Part shown: positions 25,219 to 37,632 of the stretch, piece after piece
Numbering within the stretch: position 1 is the first letter of the stretch
How the letters are laid out: the number at the start of each line of letters is the position of its first letter
NCBI GenBank assembly: GCA_947095535.1
Contig: OX352772.1
Span: 313,544,018 to 313,608,017, forward strand
Direction of reading: 5' to 3'
Source of the DNA: Poecilobothrus nobilitatus
Lineage: Eukaryota; Arthropoda; Insecta; Diptera; Dolichopodidae
DNA length: 64,000 nucleotides
Program-made: the position numbers and the translations under genes
Notes under the pieces: model-generated
Seen by the model: only the letters and a program-made list of their open reading frames with translations
The model's database searches: none
Told to the model about the DNA's origin: nothing

Positions 25219-25820
25219 GATGGAAGCATGTTTCATGTTTAAATGCTTCTCATATTAAAAGAATTTCCATAAGCAGTTTTGAACCAAGGTAGGAGTTTCC
25301 ACGGTGTAGAAATGGCCACTTATTTTCTGCTACCTTACCTAACAAACCTCAGTAAAATATGATACTGATTGATATCTAACAATTCTTTAATTATAACTTA
25401 AGATTTTAAAATAAATATTACTTAACAAAATTAATACAACCTTAAATAATATCGAACAACTATTATACAAACGATAGTTCTTTTTAAATATATTTTTGTT
25501 GTCTTATCACAGTTCTGATTTCCACAACGTTTCATTAATAAACTGCAATCCATTAATAAAAATGTAGTAAATAATAAAAGTTTTCTTACTATAAATTAAT
25601 GTGCTTAAAATTCCATTAACAAATATTTGTCAATTTACAAAACTTCTTATTAATATTTCTAATTAAAACTTAAATCAATAAAACTCTTTAGATCTTGTTA
25701 GCGAAAGATGAAAGACTTGAAGAGGAAAGAAGTTTTTGATTGTCATTAATAAAACAGAGAAATTCAAATAACATTTTAATTTTTGAATCTCCTACTATCT
25801 ATTCAACAACATTGTCATCA

Positions 25821-27354
25821 TTATTATACCCGTACGATAGGATCGGGTATAATAAAATTACTCCTCCGTTTGTAACACCTCGAAATAAGCGAGCTAGATA
25901 TACCTTCAAAGGTATGGATCGGATCAGAAAAAAATTCTAAGACTTTTGAGCCATGTCCGTCCGTCCGTCCGTCCGTCCGTCCGTCAGCACGCTAACTCAA
26001 AAACTAAGAAAGCTAGAATCTTCAAATTTACACAAAATATTTTGGGAGTAATTTGTAGGTTCCCTATTTTTTTGGTTGACTTTGGACCAAGCCTAAGGGT
26101 AGCTCTCGAACACCTAACTTTTAGATCCCCACATTTTTTTGCAATAGAGCTATGAAATTTTAACTACTGATAGATCTCACAAAAATATTAATTTTATTTT
26201 TAATAACTTTTTTTTGTAGCCCCACCCGTTACGGAGCTACAGCTCCCCAAATGTTCAAAAAAGCTCTATATTTAAATTGTTATAGCACAAGTTGTATAAG
26301 GTATATCTTCATTTTGAAAACGCTAAACGATTACTACTTTTATTAGCTTTAAAAGTATGTATACAATAAATATATAGAGGTGGCATACGGTGTCGTAATT
26401 TACCGTTATGCGAAACTAAAATTTTGCAAAATCCTTTAACCCTTCTATCTTCTAAACGGTTTAAGTTGGAAACTTGAAATTTTGACAGAAATTAGATCTT
26501 TGAAAATAAGTATGAGTCATTTCAACAATTTTTTTATTTTTAAACACCTGTAACTTGAACACCTGTTCAAATTTTTTTGAAGTAATACACAAAAATTAAA
26601 GCTCCAACATTATACTTTTATTTCTGTTAACAACTTTTTTTAATAATATAGGGTTACTTTATAATTGACGAAAGTGTTACTTGATTTTTTTAAATTTTCT
26701 AACAAATTTCTTTAACGAATTTTTTGCATTTTGTTTTACTCGATAATTTGAAATTGTTGAGGATATAATGCGTAGTACAAAAAAATGTAAATAAATAAAC
26801 AACATAACGGTTGCTTGAAGAATTTTTATTTATATGATATTGATATACATACATACTTATATAATATCATGTTTATTTACATATCGTATATGTCACTGAA
26901 TAATAAATGATAAGAGTATAGATGTATATTATATAGCGCCGTATTTACATACATATATGTATTTTATTGTACTTATAAGAAATTATTCTGTCAATGGAAT
27001 ATTTAAATATAATATAATATAATATTTAAAATTATATTTACTATTTTGTACTAAATAAATTTAATATACATTTACCGCTTAGTATTAAATGGTACTATAG
27101 AATATTTGAAAAAGTTTTGGATTGATAATCGTTATGTGAAAGGTTAGAATCTGCTTTTGAAGATTGTACATATAAACATATAGTTTGAATATATGTACAA
27201 CCCATAGTTCTAGAAATTATAAAATTCACCCAAATTATTTTAAAATACTAAAATATTAAAAAAATAATATTGTGAGCAGAGTGACTGGCTGTGAACATAC
27301 TAACGGTTCGTACGGGTATCTAAGAGTTGACAAAGGCAACTGTATTCTTCCTCG
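25821..27354 (-). mobile_element. Helentron-like element, subfamily B, long copy
   Basis: The left edge is a perfect hairpin, TTATTATACCCG (25,821-25,832) with CGGGTATAATAA (25,844-25,855), loop 11 nt. A (CCGT)n microsatellite follows at about 25,957-25,985. In minus orientation these are the 3' hairpin and ACGG tract. The 5' end at the right reads AACGAGGAAGAATACAG on the minus strand. Subterminal inverted repeats TACCCGTACGA (25,827-25,837) and TCGTACGGGTA (27,308-27,318) are exact over 11 bp. This layout, with 'tttgtaacacc' and 'gagccatgtccgtccgtc', resembles DINE-1 elements of flies as I recall them. The frames at 25,740 and 25,946 are readings of this repeat. Confidence 0.75.
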
Positions 27355-27357
27355 TTT

Positions 27358-27960
27358 TTTAGTATATTTCCAAAAAAAAAAAAGTTTTGAAAAAATGTAC
27401 TTTTTGATTTCACTCTGTTCGTTCGTTTGTTTTTAAAATTTTACACAGTTTAAGTCGAAGCAATGAAATTTTAACCATGAATATGAATGAAGCTTATAAA
27501 AAAAGTTAATATTATGGAACAATTTTTTAATATAGCCAAGCCAAAGCCCATTACGGAATAATAGCTTCTTACAGCTGTAAAAACCTATTTTGAAATATTT
27601 ATATCTTAAGTTCTACTTAATGTTTTTCCAATCTAAAAACGTTAAACGATAAAAAATTTCTTTAGGCTATGAAATCTATATAAAATTTATTTAACTTTTT
27701 GCAATTTGGTGTTTAAATTTACAGTTTTGCAAAATCAAAATTTTGATTCCTCAGCAATTTCGGATTGCTTGTATTAAGAGTTTTTATATTTTGAGAAGCG
27801 GAAGAGGCTTGAGAATTAAGTTATAAATTACCTTAGAAAAAAATTTTGTACTCTCTTCCGTTGTTATTAGAATGATTAGGCGTCAAAAATTGAAAGTTCG
27901 CTATTTTTAGTAACCTGTATTTTTGACACCTGTAACTTGGACACCTTAGGTATCAAAAAT
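27358..27960 (-). mobile_element. Helentron-like element, subfamily A, truncated copy abutting a B copy
   Basis: Directly after the B copy comes a worn A-type 3' end in minus orientation: 'tatatttccaaaa', 'ttgaaaaaatgtac', 'tttcactctgttcgttcgtttg' (decayed microsatellite), then 'cattacggaataatagctt' and 'ctgtaacttggacacc'. The 5' part of A was not found before 28,498, so the copy is truncated. Confidence 0.5.
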
Positions 27961-28497
27961 TTAAGTACTACAATTTGAACACTGCAATATGCAATGTTTT
28001 GATAAATTTTAAAATTTATAAATTTTCTCGCTGGAAAAAAATAAATAATTTACGTATAGAAACTTAATTAAACATAAATTTAAATTGAAGAAAAATTCTT
28101 TGGATACAATCATGGTCACTAATACAATAAAAGAGTACAATATTAAAGCAAAAATTTTGCTAATCTCCCTTAGAAGATAATAAATTTCAAAAACTTCAAT
28201 TGCAATAAAAACTAAAAATAAAAACAATTTTTGTTCAAATAGCCTTTAGTAACAAATACCAATAAAAAACTTTTAAATCCTTTAAATCACTATTTTAGTA
28301 CTTTAGTTTTTTTCTTCAAAGTTAAAATTTTGTAATTAATTTCCACTTCAAAATAAATATACTTTGAAACAAAAATTTTATTTTTTTAAATGTAAACAGC
28401 ACCAAATTTTTTCAAAAAAAAAAAACTATGTATAAATTTTATGCGAATAAAATTTTTTTTTTATAAATTTTTTTAAAAATTGTTGAAAACACATAAA
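27961..28497. other. AT-rich spacer
   Basis: Nothing supportable. The 72-residue minus frame at 28,009-28,227 is hydrophobic, AT-driven and not recognised. Confidence 0.4.
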
Positions 28498-30295
28498 ACA
28501 AGGTAGAATGTAAACCAACGGTTTTTAAAAGCGCACATTTCCAAAACTCAATACAAATTGTTTAGAAGTGTGACTTACACAAAAATTTGAAAATTTCATG
28601 TAATAAGAAAAAACTTGAAAATAGGACATTTTTGAGATTTTGAGGGGCCGTAAGTCCGGAATCCTATATAACTAAGAAAAGCTGTTAACACACGTAAAAA
28701 TATATTATTGAAGCTTTAATTTTTATGTCTTGCCGAAGAAAAGTTTTTACAGGTGCCTAAGTTACAGGTGTCTAAAAATAGCAAATTTTCAATTTTTGAG
28801 GCGTAATAACTCTTAAAGAGGGGGCGTTACCAAAAAATTTTCTGAGGAAACTTATACTAATTCTAAAAGTTCTTTCTTGTCTCAAAATTTCAGGTTCCTA
28901 TCTAAAGGGGTGCCGGAGTTATGAAAAAAGAAATTTCATGCAAAATGTGGTTTTCACATAACGGTAAATTTAAATCGTAAATTACAAAATATTACATAAT
29001 TTTGATATTGTTTTATATAGATAATAAAATTTTCGATCTTCTACCGGTTTTAGATTGCAAAACTATTACGCAAAGCCCGAGATATATACATCTGAAAATG
29101 GAGCTTTTTTACAATTTTGAAGAGCTGCAGCTTTGGAACCCTTTACAACTAAAATAAACCTTTCACACACGTAAAAATATATTATTGTAGCTTTCATTTT
29201 CATGTCTTGCCGAAGAAAAATTTTTACAGGTGCCTAAGTTACAGGTGTCTAAAAATAGCAAATTTTCAATTTTTGAGGCGTAATAACTCTTAAAGAGGGG
29301 GCGTTACCAAAAAATTTTCTGAGGAAACTTATACTAATTCTAAAAGTTCTTTCTTGTCTCAAAATTTCAGGTTCCTATCTAAAGGGGTGCCGGAGTTATG
29401 AAAAAAGAAATTTCATGCAAAATGTGGTTTTCACATAACGGTAAATTTAAATAGTAAATTACAAAATATTACATAATTTTGATATTGTTTTATATAGATA
29501 ATAAAATTTTCGATCTTCTGCCGGTTTTAGATTGCAAAACTATTACGCAGAGCCCGAGATATATACATCTGAAAATGGGGCTTTTTTACAACTTTGAAGA
29601 GCTGCAACTTTGGAACCCTTTACAATTAAAATAAACCTTTCACACACGTAAAAATATATTATTGTAGCTTTAATTTTTACATCTTGCAGAAGTAAAATGT
29701 GTGCAGGTTCCTAAGTTACAGGTGTTTAAAAATAGCAAATTTTCAATTTTTAAGCCCTAATAGCTCATAAACAGGGGGTGGTCCGAAAAAATTTTCTGAG
29801 CAAACTTATACTAATTCTAAAAGTTCTTTCTTGCCTCAAAATTTCAAGCTTGTATCTAGAAGCGTGCCGGAGTTATGAAAGTAGAAAAATCATGCAAAAT
29901 TTGGTTTTCACATAACGGTAAATTTAAATACTAAATTTAAAAAAATTGTATAATTTTGATATTAATTTACAAAGATAAAAGAAATACCTGTCGAATGACG
30001 TTTTCAGATTGAAAAAATCTTAAGCAGAACATAAGATATATGCATTTAAAAATAGGGCTTTTTCAAAGTTTGAGGGGGTGTAGCTCCGTAATGAGGGGGG
30101 CTACATGAAAAAGTTGTTCCACAAAATTATTTTTTTTATGAGACCTACCTATGGTTAAAATTTTTTTTCTCTATCTTTAACGGTGTAGAAGTTTTGTAAA
30201 CAGACGGACGGACGGACGGACGGACGGACGGACGGACGGACAGAGTGAAACTAATAAGCACATTTTTTCAAAATTTTTTTGGAAATGTGCTAAAA
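28498..30295 (+). mobile_element. Helentron-like element, subfamily A, three-unit copy
   Basis: The 5' end is AACAAGGTAGAATGTAAACC. The 5' subterminal repeat GCACATTTCC (28,533-28,542) is exactly complementary to GGAAATGTGC (30,281-30,290) in the terminal hairpin. That hairpin is AGCACATTT (30,257-30,265) with AAATGTGCT (30,283-30,291). An (ACGG)n tract of about nine units lies at 30,202-30,240, just before it. The interior has three copies of a 477-bp unit. Non-coding throughout. The end architecture fits non-autonomous Helentrons; mobilisation would need a Rep/helicase supplied from elsewhere. Confidence 0.75.
28691..30115 (+). repeat. Tandem 477-bp units inside the subfamily A element
   Basis: The word 'cacgtaaaaatatattattg' starts at 28,691, 29,168 and 29,645, exactly 477 bp apart each time. 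Units 1 and 2 are nearly identical. Unit 3 is clearly diverged and continues into the element tail. Each unit carries 'gtgcctaagttacaggtgt', 'gtgccggagttatgaaa' and 'ttcacataacggtaaattta'. Confidence 0.85.
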
Positions 30296-32824
30296 ATACG
30301 AAACCACAAAAATAAGATTAAAAGTTTTTAGATTTTTTTTAAAAGAAAATCAAAAATCCAGTAAAGTAAATCATGATGGAGAATTTACTCTTTATTGTAT
30401 TCACTTTTCTTAAATATAAATCTACACTAGCTAAACCCAAATATTTTTTCCAAAAAAAATCTTTTCTTGTTATAAAATGAAAAATGCATTTTTATAAAAA
30501 AAAAAAAAATATTTATATATTTATAAGTAAACCGTAGTAAAACGTATTTTTTTACCAAATTTTTGGATAAATTCAGGAACAGACAATCGTTAGATAAATT
30601 TTTTGTATAAAAAAAAATGACTCTTCTTTACATATTCTTTATTAATCAAATGTTAAACATTTGACAATGTTATTTGATATCGAAAATAGTGGGGTTTTAA
30701 AATAAAATTTTAAGACTATCAAATTAAATATAATTCTTTCAAAAACTAGAAAAACTTTTTGGTTCATGAGTGACGAATTGCTTTTAAATTTTTTCTTCAA
30801 TGAAAATAATTGTTAAACCTCTAATTTTTACTGGATTTGAATCATACTTAAGATCTGTGTTGCAATCAAACCAATGTTTCAGTCAGTATTAGCTATAAAA
30901 TAATGTAATTAAGAAATGAATACTTAATAAATACAGAACGTAAGATTTCATTAAATTACCAACTTTGAATTGAACGTTTAGCGATCCGAAATCTGTTCCT
31001 CTTTTGATAAAATATTTCCTATAAAATTTTACACACATTCGGACAATCTTTAAAAAGAATTTTTATCCAAAATATTAATATGGTTCTTAAAGAAATTATT
31101 AAAGAACTTAGCTCTATAACCTGCCATAAAAAATTGGAATAAATTCTAGTTTTATTTTCTTTCATTAGGCGATTCATCTCATCATGGTTTCACAAATAAA
31201 GTGTTATGTAAAAAAAATAAGAACTCTTATAGTTTGCGTGACTACACATTTTGATACAAGCTTTTTGAACAATCGTGTAAAAAAAAAACTGATGGCACAA
31301 TTAAATACAATAAATTCTTTAAAGCAAAATGACTATACCATATCTTTAAGTTGACCAGCACATTACAGTTCTTATAATAAATATACAATGACGAATAATG
31401 CATTCTGATCATATTTACCAAAAAGATTCATCAGAAAAATAAATTCTTAACAGCATTATAGTGTTGGAAACAAAAACAAATATATGTGTATATATTAGAA
31501 ACTATATACATATATATATAAATAATTATTGTAATTTTTGGAAATTGATACGAAAAATTTTCGAATCAAAAAAATATATATATATATATTTCTTCGATAG
31601 AAAAATTATTTTCTTTAAGATAACTAGTGTTTTCTTTGGTGAAGAGAATATTTATATTCATGATACATTTTACAACATAATCAAAGCAAAAATGTTGAAG
31701 CAACCAAACAAACAGTCAGTTATAATGTTTTTGCCTATCAATGTTTTTGCCTTTTTTAGCTATCCAACTTCTGATTATAATACAAAACTATGTAGCAATC
31801 CAGCAAAACTTAAGCGAAAATACTTTACTTTTTGAAAATTGCATACTTTTCGGAGGCATTGAATTATAAACTTCTTTGGAATTGCCATTTACAAAAAAAA
31901 ACTTTGACTATGAAAAACGAAAGAAAACGAATTAAAAGAAATTTTAAGATAAAAATATGCAATTTTTTTAATATCTAATATTTTTGCAATATATTTTTGC
32001 ATGTTTTTGCAAAAAAAAAAAAATAAAGAAATAAAAACTTTAAAAAAAATAAATAATAGTAGGAAAATTACAAATTTAATAATGGACTCGACTTTATTTG
32101 ACTTTGTACAACTTTGTAAAAAGTCTATTTAAAAAAAAGTTAATTAAAATGCAAAAAAAAAAAAATATAGCCATTTTGTTTACATTAAATAATCTTTTAA
32201 AATAAATTACTTCTGAATTATCTTTTAGAAATTTTTGGATGACTTCGAAAAATCTTTTTCTTCTTTTAATAGTGAAAATGTCATTACGGTCTTAAGTTTC
32301 CATAAATTTAATTAAACAAAGTAATGTAATAACTTTTGGAAAAAAATGTACGTTAGGACTTTAGAAATATTTTTATAATTTAAATTAATTTTAAAACTTT
32401 AAATAAATATTATATTTTTATGGAAGACTTTGGTAATAATAACGATATAGGATTTCTAAGAATCATTTTACTTTTAATATTATAATACATTTCAATATAA
32501 TATTAAAAGTTAAAGTAAAATTTTAAGATTTTAAATAGGGAGCGTGTCATATGCCTGTATTTCATTGCTCGTAGTATAATTTTCCTGTATTTTTTGATCA
32601 TTTAAATGTATTTCATTTGCCTGTATTTCATTCTAAATTAGGATAGATTTTAGAATTGCATTCAAAAGCAGGGCTTTATGCTTTTTCCAGAAAATTTATA
32701 TATATGTGTGTGTGGGAATCTGGATTAGGAGGGACTTTAGTGAATTTATGCCTTTTGCAAAATATTTTTATAATATATTTTTGTATAATATGAAATACAT
32801 ACAGACAAATGAAAATATAATGCG
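30296..32824. other. AT-rich non-coding stretch
   Basis: No gene is supported. The 124-residue frame at 31,461-31,835 is rich in Ile/Tyr/Lys/Phe from TA and A/T runs and has no recognisable domain, so it is treated as chance. An inverted A/T-rich pair near 32,460-32,520 ('aattttacttt' types) is too simple to interpret. Confidence 0.45.
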
Positions 32825-33245
32825 GTTATATCATGCAGGAAGGTGTTAAAAACTATTGCACGTTGTAATCCACTGATGGTTCTAACTCTGCAGTAAATAA
32901 AAATAATATTAATAAAATAACTAATATCAATTTATTCCAATAATAATTATTGCTTCAGTGATAGTGGGGTTGCCTTCAAATATTACCTCATGCAGCATGG
33001 TGTTATATACTGTTGCATGTTGTAGTAACTGGTGATGGCTATAGTCACTAGTTAACAAAATAGTAATAAATAATAATAATAGGCGAATTCATTGTTCCCT
33101 TTTTATTATTCAATATTTTCGCATCCTTGTCCAATTCTTTCCTATCACTACTTCCTAGCCGTTAATATACTTCGTTAACCCGTCTGGCTAAAGAGGGAGG
33201 TGGATTTAATCAGTAATGACAATAACAAGAATAACAAAAATATTC
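32825..33245 (+). mobile_element. LINE or SINE 3'-end-like repeats (one partial, one longer)
   Basis: A partial unit at 32,833-32,900 ('tcatgcaggaagg', 'attgcacgttgtaatccactgatgg') is followed by a fuller one from about 32,985 ('tcatgcagcatgg', 'gttgcatgttgtagtaactgg'). The second ends at 33,196-33,245 with 'ggaggtggatttaatcagtaatgac' (read across two words) and an 'aataacaagaataacaa' simple tail. The same terminus occurs at 18,039-18,065. Confidence 0.5.
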
Positions 33246-36200
33246 AAAACATAACTTGGATTAACTAATTTTTAAGAAAGAGAATTAAATTCGAATACAT
33301 AGAAATTTTGTTAAAATTAATTATAATGCAGTAAATAAATCCTATAGAATCAAGCAAATTCTAATTGAAAGATCATCGCATAATGAATGTTACTGAATTT
33401 TTAAATTAAAAGGAGATTGTAAGTACCTAAGTATAGTCATATTTTCAGATTAAATAAATTATAACACAATTTTAAACAACTATAGACATGCAAAGTTCAA
33501 CATTAAGTTAATAAAATTATGCTTGTTATCCTTTGGTAAATTACAATACGGTAAATATGTCATTGAAAACTATAACATCAAGGTCAAATTGACAAAAAAC
33601 TTTAACCAAAGGCTTTAAAACGAAGATATAATAAATGCAAATTGAAAATCGTTGTTAAGATTAAGAATAGAAAAATCTAAATATTGAAATTAGAGCTCGG
33701 ATTGTATTAACTGAAATGAAATAACTGAAACGGAGATAATTAAGTTATCGCGAATGTAATTCATTGAAAAAATTATTAAAAACTCTGCAATAAAGTAAGA
33801 AGTGGGCACAACAAAAAGACCACAAACACGTCATCATAATAAAAGGTAAAAAAATGGAGATTATCTTATTTTATCAAAAGCCGAAAATCGCATTAATTTT
33901 TAATGGTTGATGAACACAATCTTACGTTTTTATAAATATTTTTCTCAAAAATTTAATTAATTGCAAATAAAATTTTTAATTAAATTTAAATCCTAAATCA
34001 AAAAAAGGATTTCTTTAAAAAAAAAAGAACACTTTTCATAGTTCCATCAAAATTCAGAAGTGAAACCAACTTTAAACTATAGGAGAAAGTTAAATGAAAG
34101 CGAAATTAATTCATTAATTATAATAAAACAAAAATAGAATACTTTTTATTATGTTTAAATGAATTACTAATAATTAATTACACTTACAAACAAATAAAAT
34201 AAAATAAATCTTTATTTTTAAGTTAATTTTTATAAGAAAATAATTTGACAGTGGGATTCATAAATACATGTACAATATAAAATTTCGTAAATTCTTGAAT
34301 ATTGTTTAAGTTAAATCTGTGATTTTATTCCCTTTCGTTAGTTTTACGTTATAAATTCGAAATATTCGGACTTTAATAATTAATTGGACATCAATTTGGC
34401 AACACAAAACTTTAGACAGTAAGTTTCTAATCAAACATTTCATCAATTCTTCAGGAAAATTATACTTTTGTTTTTTAGATAAACTACAAAAGGTAAAATC
34501 AAGTCAAGTTTAATTTCTTTAAGAACTAAGTTCTAATCTAATGGTACATACAATAAGGTAATTTAAGGTTTTACACTACAGTTTTATTATACAATCTTTT
34601 ACTTTTATTGCTGTACAAAAGCTTAACAACTATTTTGATCTTAAACCTCTTTTTCTTCTAACATATCTTGACTTAAAAATAATGTTTTAAACATTACAAA
34701 TCCTTGTTATAATTCAACTATACCAGTATAAGTTCATATTTAAGTAAGCACTATATTAATGTTATTGCAAATCCAATTTATCCGTTTCTCCGTTTATTTG
34801 TCTTGCAAAATTTCTCATCATTTGAGGTACAAACTTGAAATTGAAATTTTGAACGTAGGTATATACCTCATTAAAAAAAGTGACAATACTAATTTGCTTT
34901 AAACCACATACCACCAAATCCAAAACTACAGGCCTCAAAAACTCAAACTACAAACTTAAAAACCTATATATATTTAAATAGATATTATTGAAGGTATACT
35001 GAATTTATATTCAACCTTAAAACGCTAAGCAACAGGAAATGTCTTAAGCATTAGATGCATTTTGTAGCAAACAAAAAGAACATATTATATTACAATTCAA
35101 TATTTGAATTTACCGGTATATGAGACCAATTATTTTCGTTTTACAAAGTTTTTGATTTTCCACCTATCTTTTAAGCGGTTAAAGTCAGCTAATTGTCATT
35201 TTGAACTGAGTAAGACATGTAAGAATGAATATAAGTTGCCGCAGCAAAAGTTCCCTCATTTAAGATATCATCGATCAAATATTATGGTGATCGTCAAAGT
35301 TTTACAATCTGAACACCTTTGCTAGAAATTTGTTAAAACTAGAAAAAAATTGATGGTCAAAAATTATATATTAACCTGTATTTTTTTAATTACATGTAGG
35401 ATTTCCTGAAAATAAAAGAAATTAGATATATCTTAATTTTGAACAACTTTCATCCCAAAAGAAAATCTAAGGTTGATAAACCTTTAAAAAGAACCTTTAA
35501 CACCTTTTAATCTTTACTAAAAACTACTAAACTGTAGTAATAAATCGTTGGATATCATATATATTTTTATTTTAATTAGTTAAAACATGGATTATTATGC
35601 TAAATAAAAATAAATCTAAGGATAACTCGATATATTTCCAGCATTAGTGTCAGTAAATTAATTAAAAAAGAAAATATCTATACTTGTATATTTATGGTAG
35701 TCAATGTGAAAATTTTAACGATAACAATAAATATTAAAAATTATTAAGAGAAAGTGTTAATAAAAGTTATAAAATAAAACTAATAGTTTGTTTGCCATTA
35801 TTACAATAAAAACAATTTTTATTTTTTCTACGTTATATTTAAAAATTAAAAATCTAATTTCATTCATCATTCATTTCTTTTCAACATTTTTTTTTTTTCT
35901 TTATAATTTTCCAAGCCCTAATTATGACTAAACGATTAATAACACTTTTAAATGTTTGTACTGCCATACATGTAAATGTATGTTTAATCCTTCAACAGAA
36001 GTTAATTTTACAAAAATTATGAAAAACAAAAGAATTTACTAGAAAAAAAAAGAAAATTATAAGAAAATAATCAAAGTCATCTTTAAGATAACTTTTACAT
36101 TAAATGAAAGTTAATATATTTTGTAATAGTAATGGTGTACATCCGGCGGCAATTTCTTTTCTTTTATCTTTGAATTGCATGGTTTTTCAAACAAAAAAAA

Positions 36201-36672
36201 AAAAATTCATTCATGTAAACATTATTTTTTTATTTATTTGTTTTTTATGTTTAAAGTACTTCTTATAATCAACTTTTTTATACAATATTTTTCTATTTTG
36301 AAGCCAATAGCCTTGAGAAAATGTTTCCATGTGGAAAAATTTCTAAAAAAAAAAAAAAAAGGCAACCCTTTTTTTTAACTTTTAAAAATTTTCTTTTAAT
36401 CATAAGTCATAATAACAAGTCATTTTTATTTTTATGAAATGAAATGAAAAACAAATGTTATATAGAGTCAATTCTAAAATTGACATTGATTTTTACTTTA
36501 ACTATGATTAATGATAATTACTAATTAAAGGTATAAAATTTACGTTTATTAAGAGAGTACATCTTTACTACAATATTATAATATTTGTAATGTTACACAA
36601 AACTGCAATAATTATTCATTCATAGCATTAAATAAAGTGTGCGGCTTTCTGTGGTTGTGTGTATTTCCATAA
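33246..36672. other. AT-rich non-coding stretch with a possible very old subfamily A copy
   Basis: No gene is supported. Between about 34,785 and 35,340, worn words occur in the order of a minus-strand subfamily A element: 'tccgtttctccgtttatttgtcttgcaaaatttct' (in parts), 'aaaacgctaagcaacagg', 'ttaccggtatatgagacc', 'cttttaagcggtt'. The match is weak. The 73-residue frame at 35,104 lies inside it and is not taken as a gene. Confidence 0.3.
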
Positions 36673-36861
36673 GATCAAACAAAAGGAGATACTAGTAAAA
36701 CTGGTAAGACAAAGACAAATGAAGTGGAATTGTTCCAACAATTAACGGAAACAATATTACAGAATAGTAATCAAAACTTAAATGAAATACTAATTCAAAA
36801 TTTTGAAAATATTAAAATTATTGAAAAAATTTGCAAAGCTTTCAACATATGGGACTACTAA
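36673..36861 (+). other. Open frame of 62 codons, possible exon or transposon fragment
   Basis: An uninterrupted frame runs from just after a stop (TAA at 36,670) to TAA at 36,859. It begins DQTKGDTSKTGKTKTNEVEL and continues with Gln/Asn/Ile/Glu-rich, heptad-like sequence to KAFNIWDY. It has no ATG and no clear splice pair. Its composition (Thr/Lys/Glu/Gln, few Phe or Tyr) is unlike the chance frames nearby. It could be a piece of a retroelement ORF1 or a stray exon. Function unknown. Confidence 0.25.
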
Positions 36862-37189
36862 TATTTTCCACTTCAACTAGAAAATCCCCTGTGCAATTGC
36901 ACAATTTCTATAGATGCAAAAACATTTAAAGAACATTGTTATATTGTTATGCTACTGTTAGTATATATATATTTTTTTTTTACATAATAATCTATATATA
37001 TTCTATTTATATCTATTAATCTATTAATCTAATAACTAATGTAATAATAAACAGCAGCATTACTCAAAATAGTATATAGATAAAGAAAAAGTATAAGACA
37101 GGAATACAAAATTGTTAAAAGTAACTCCTTATGAAAAAATGTAAACATAGGAAAAATGTATGTGTGAATATTGTAAATTTAATTTTAGC

Positions 37190-37318
37190 TTAGTTTTAAC
37201 TTTAAATAATTTTATAATCCTTAGCCAGACCCATAATGGTCTTAGTAACCGAGGGTAATACTAATATTGTTTAAGTTGTTTTTGTAATATTGGAATATAA
37301 ATAAATAAAGTTCATAAA
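37190..37318 (+). mobile_element. Possible LINE 3' end
   Basis: A small palindrome (AGACC, cataat, GGTCT at about 37,226-37,241) is followed by 'cttagtaaccgagggtaatac' (in parts), T-rich sequence and a terminal 'aatataaataaataaag' simple tail. This fits the 3' untranslated end of a non-LTR retrotransposon. No coding part is attached and the family is not identified. Confidence 0.3.
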
Positions 37319-37560
37319 CGATTTCTTTTTGCAGTAAATTAAAATATAGCAAATTCTTTATAGAATAATCTAAGTAACGAGCACTCCCTCAGATAATAAG
37401 CAATATACGGAACCACTTTTTAATAAAAAGTTTTTGAAAATTAAAAAAAAAAAAATTACTCTTTTTTTCGTTTGATTTGCATACTTTTAGGCAAAACATA
37501 ATAATGGAAATAATAAGTTATTCAGTTAACAGTTTGATGTTTCTTTTTTTTAAGTAGAAC

Positions 37561-37632
37561 ACACTAAGGCTATCCTTTTTCAATACTAAGGCTATCCTTT
37601 TTCAATACTAAGGCATACTAAGGCTATCGTTT
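37561..37632 (+). repeat. Short tandem repeat, 22-bp unit
   Basis: 'actaaggctatcctttttcaat' occurs twice in tandem, then two shortened forms ('actaaggcat', 'actaaggctatcg'). Confidence 0.75.

Noticed and set aside
25946..26155. 69-residue frame with Val-Arg-Pro-Ser repeats
   Set aside because: The repeats come from the CCGT microsatellite of the subfamily B element.
30202..30240. CRISPR-like regular repeats
   Set aside because: The ACGG units are a tetranucleotide microsatellite inside a transposon. There are no spacers and the genome is eukaryotic.
31461..31835. 124-residue forward open frame
   Set aside because: Composition is driven by TA and A/T runs (Ile, Tyr, Lys, Phe), with no domain, splice context or repeat match.
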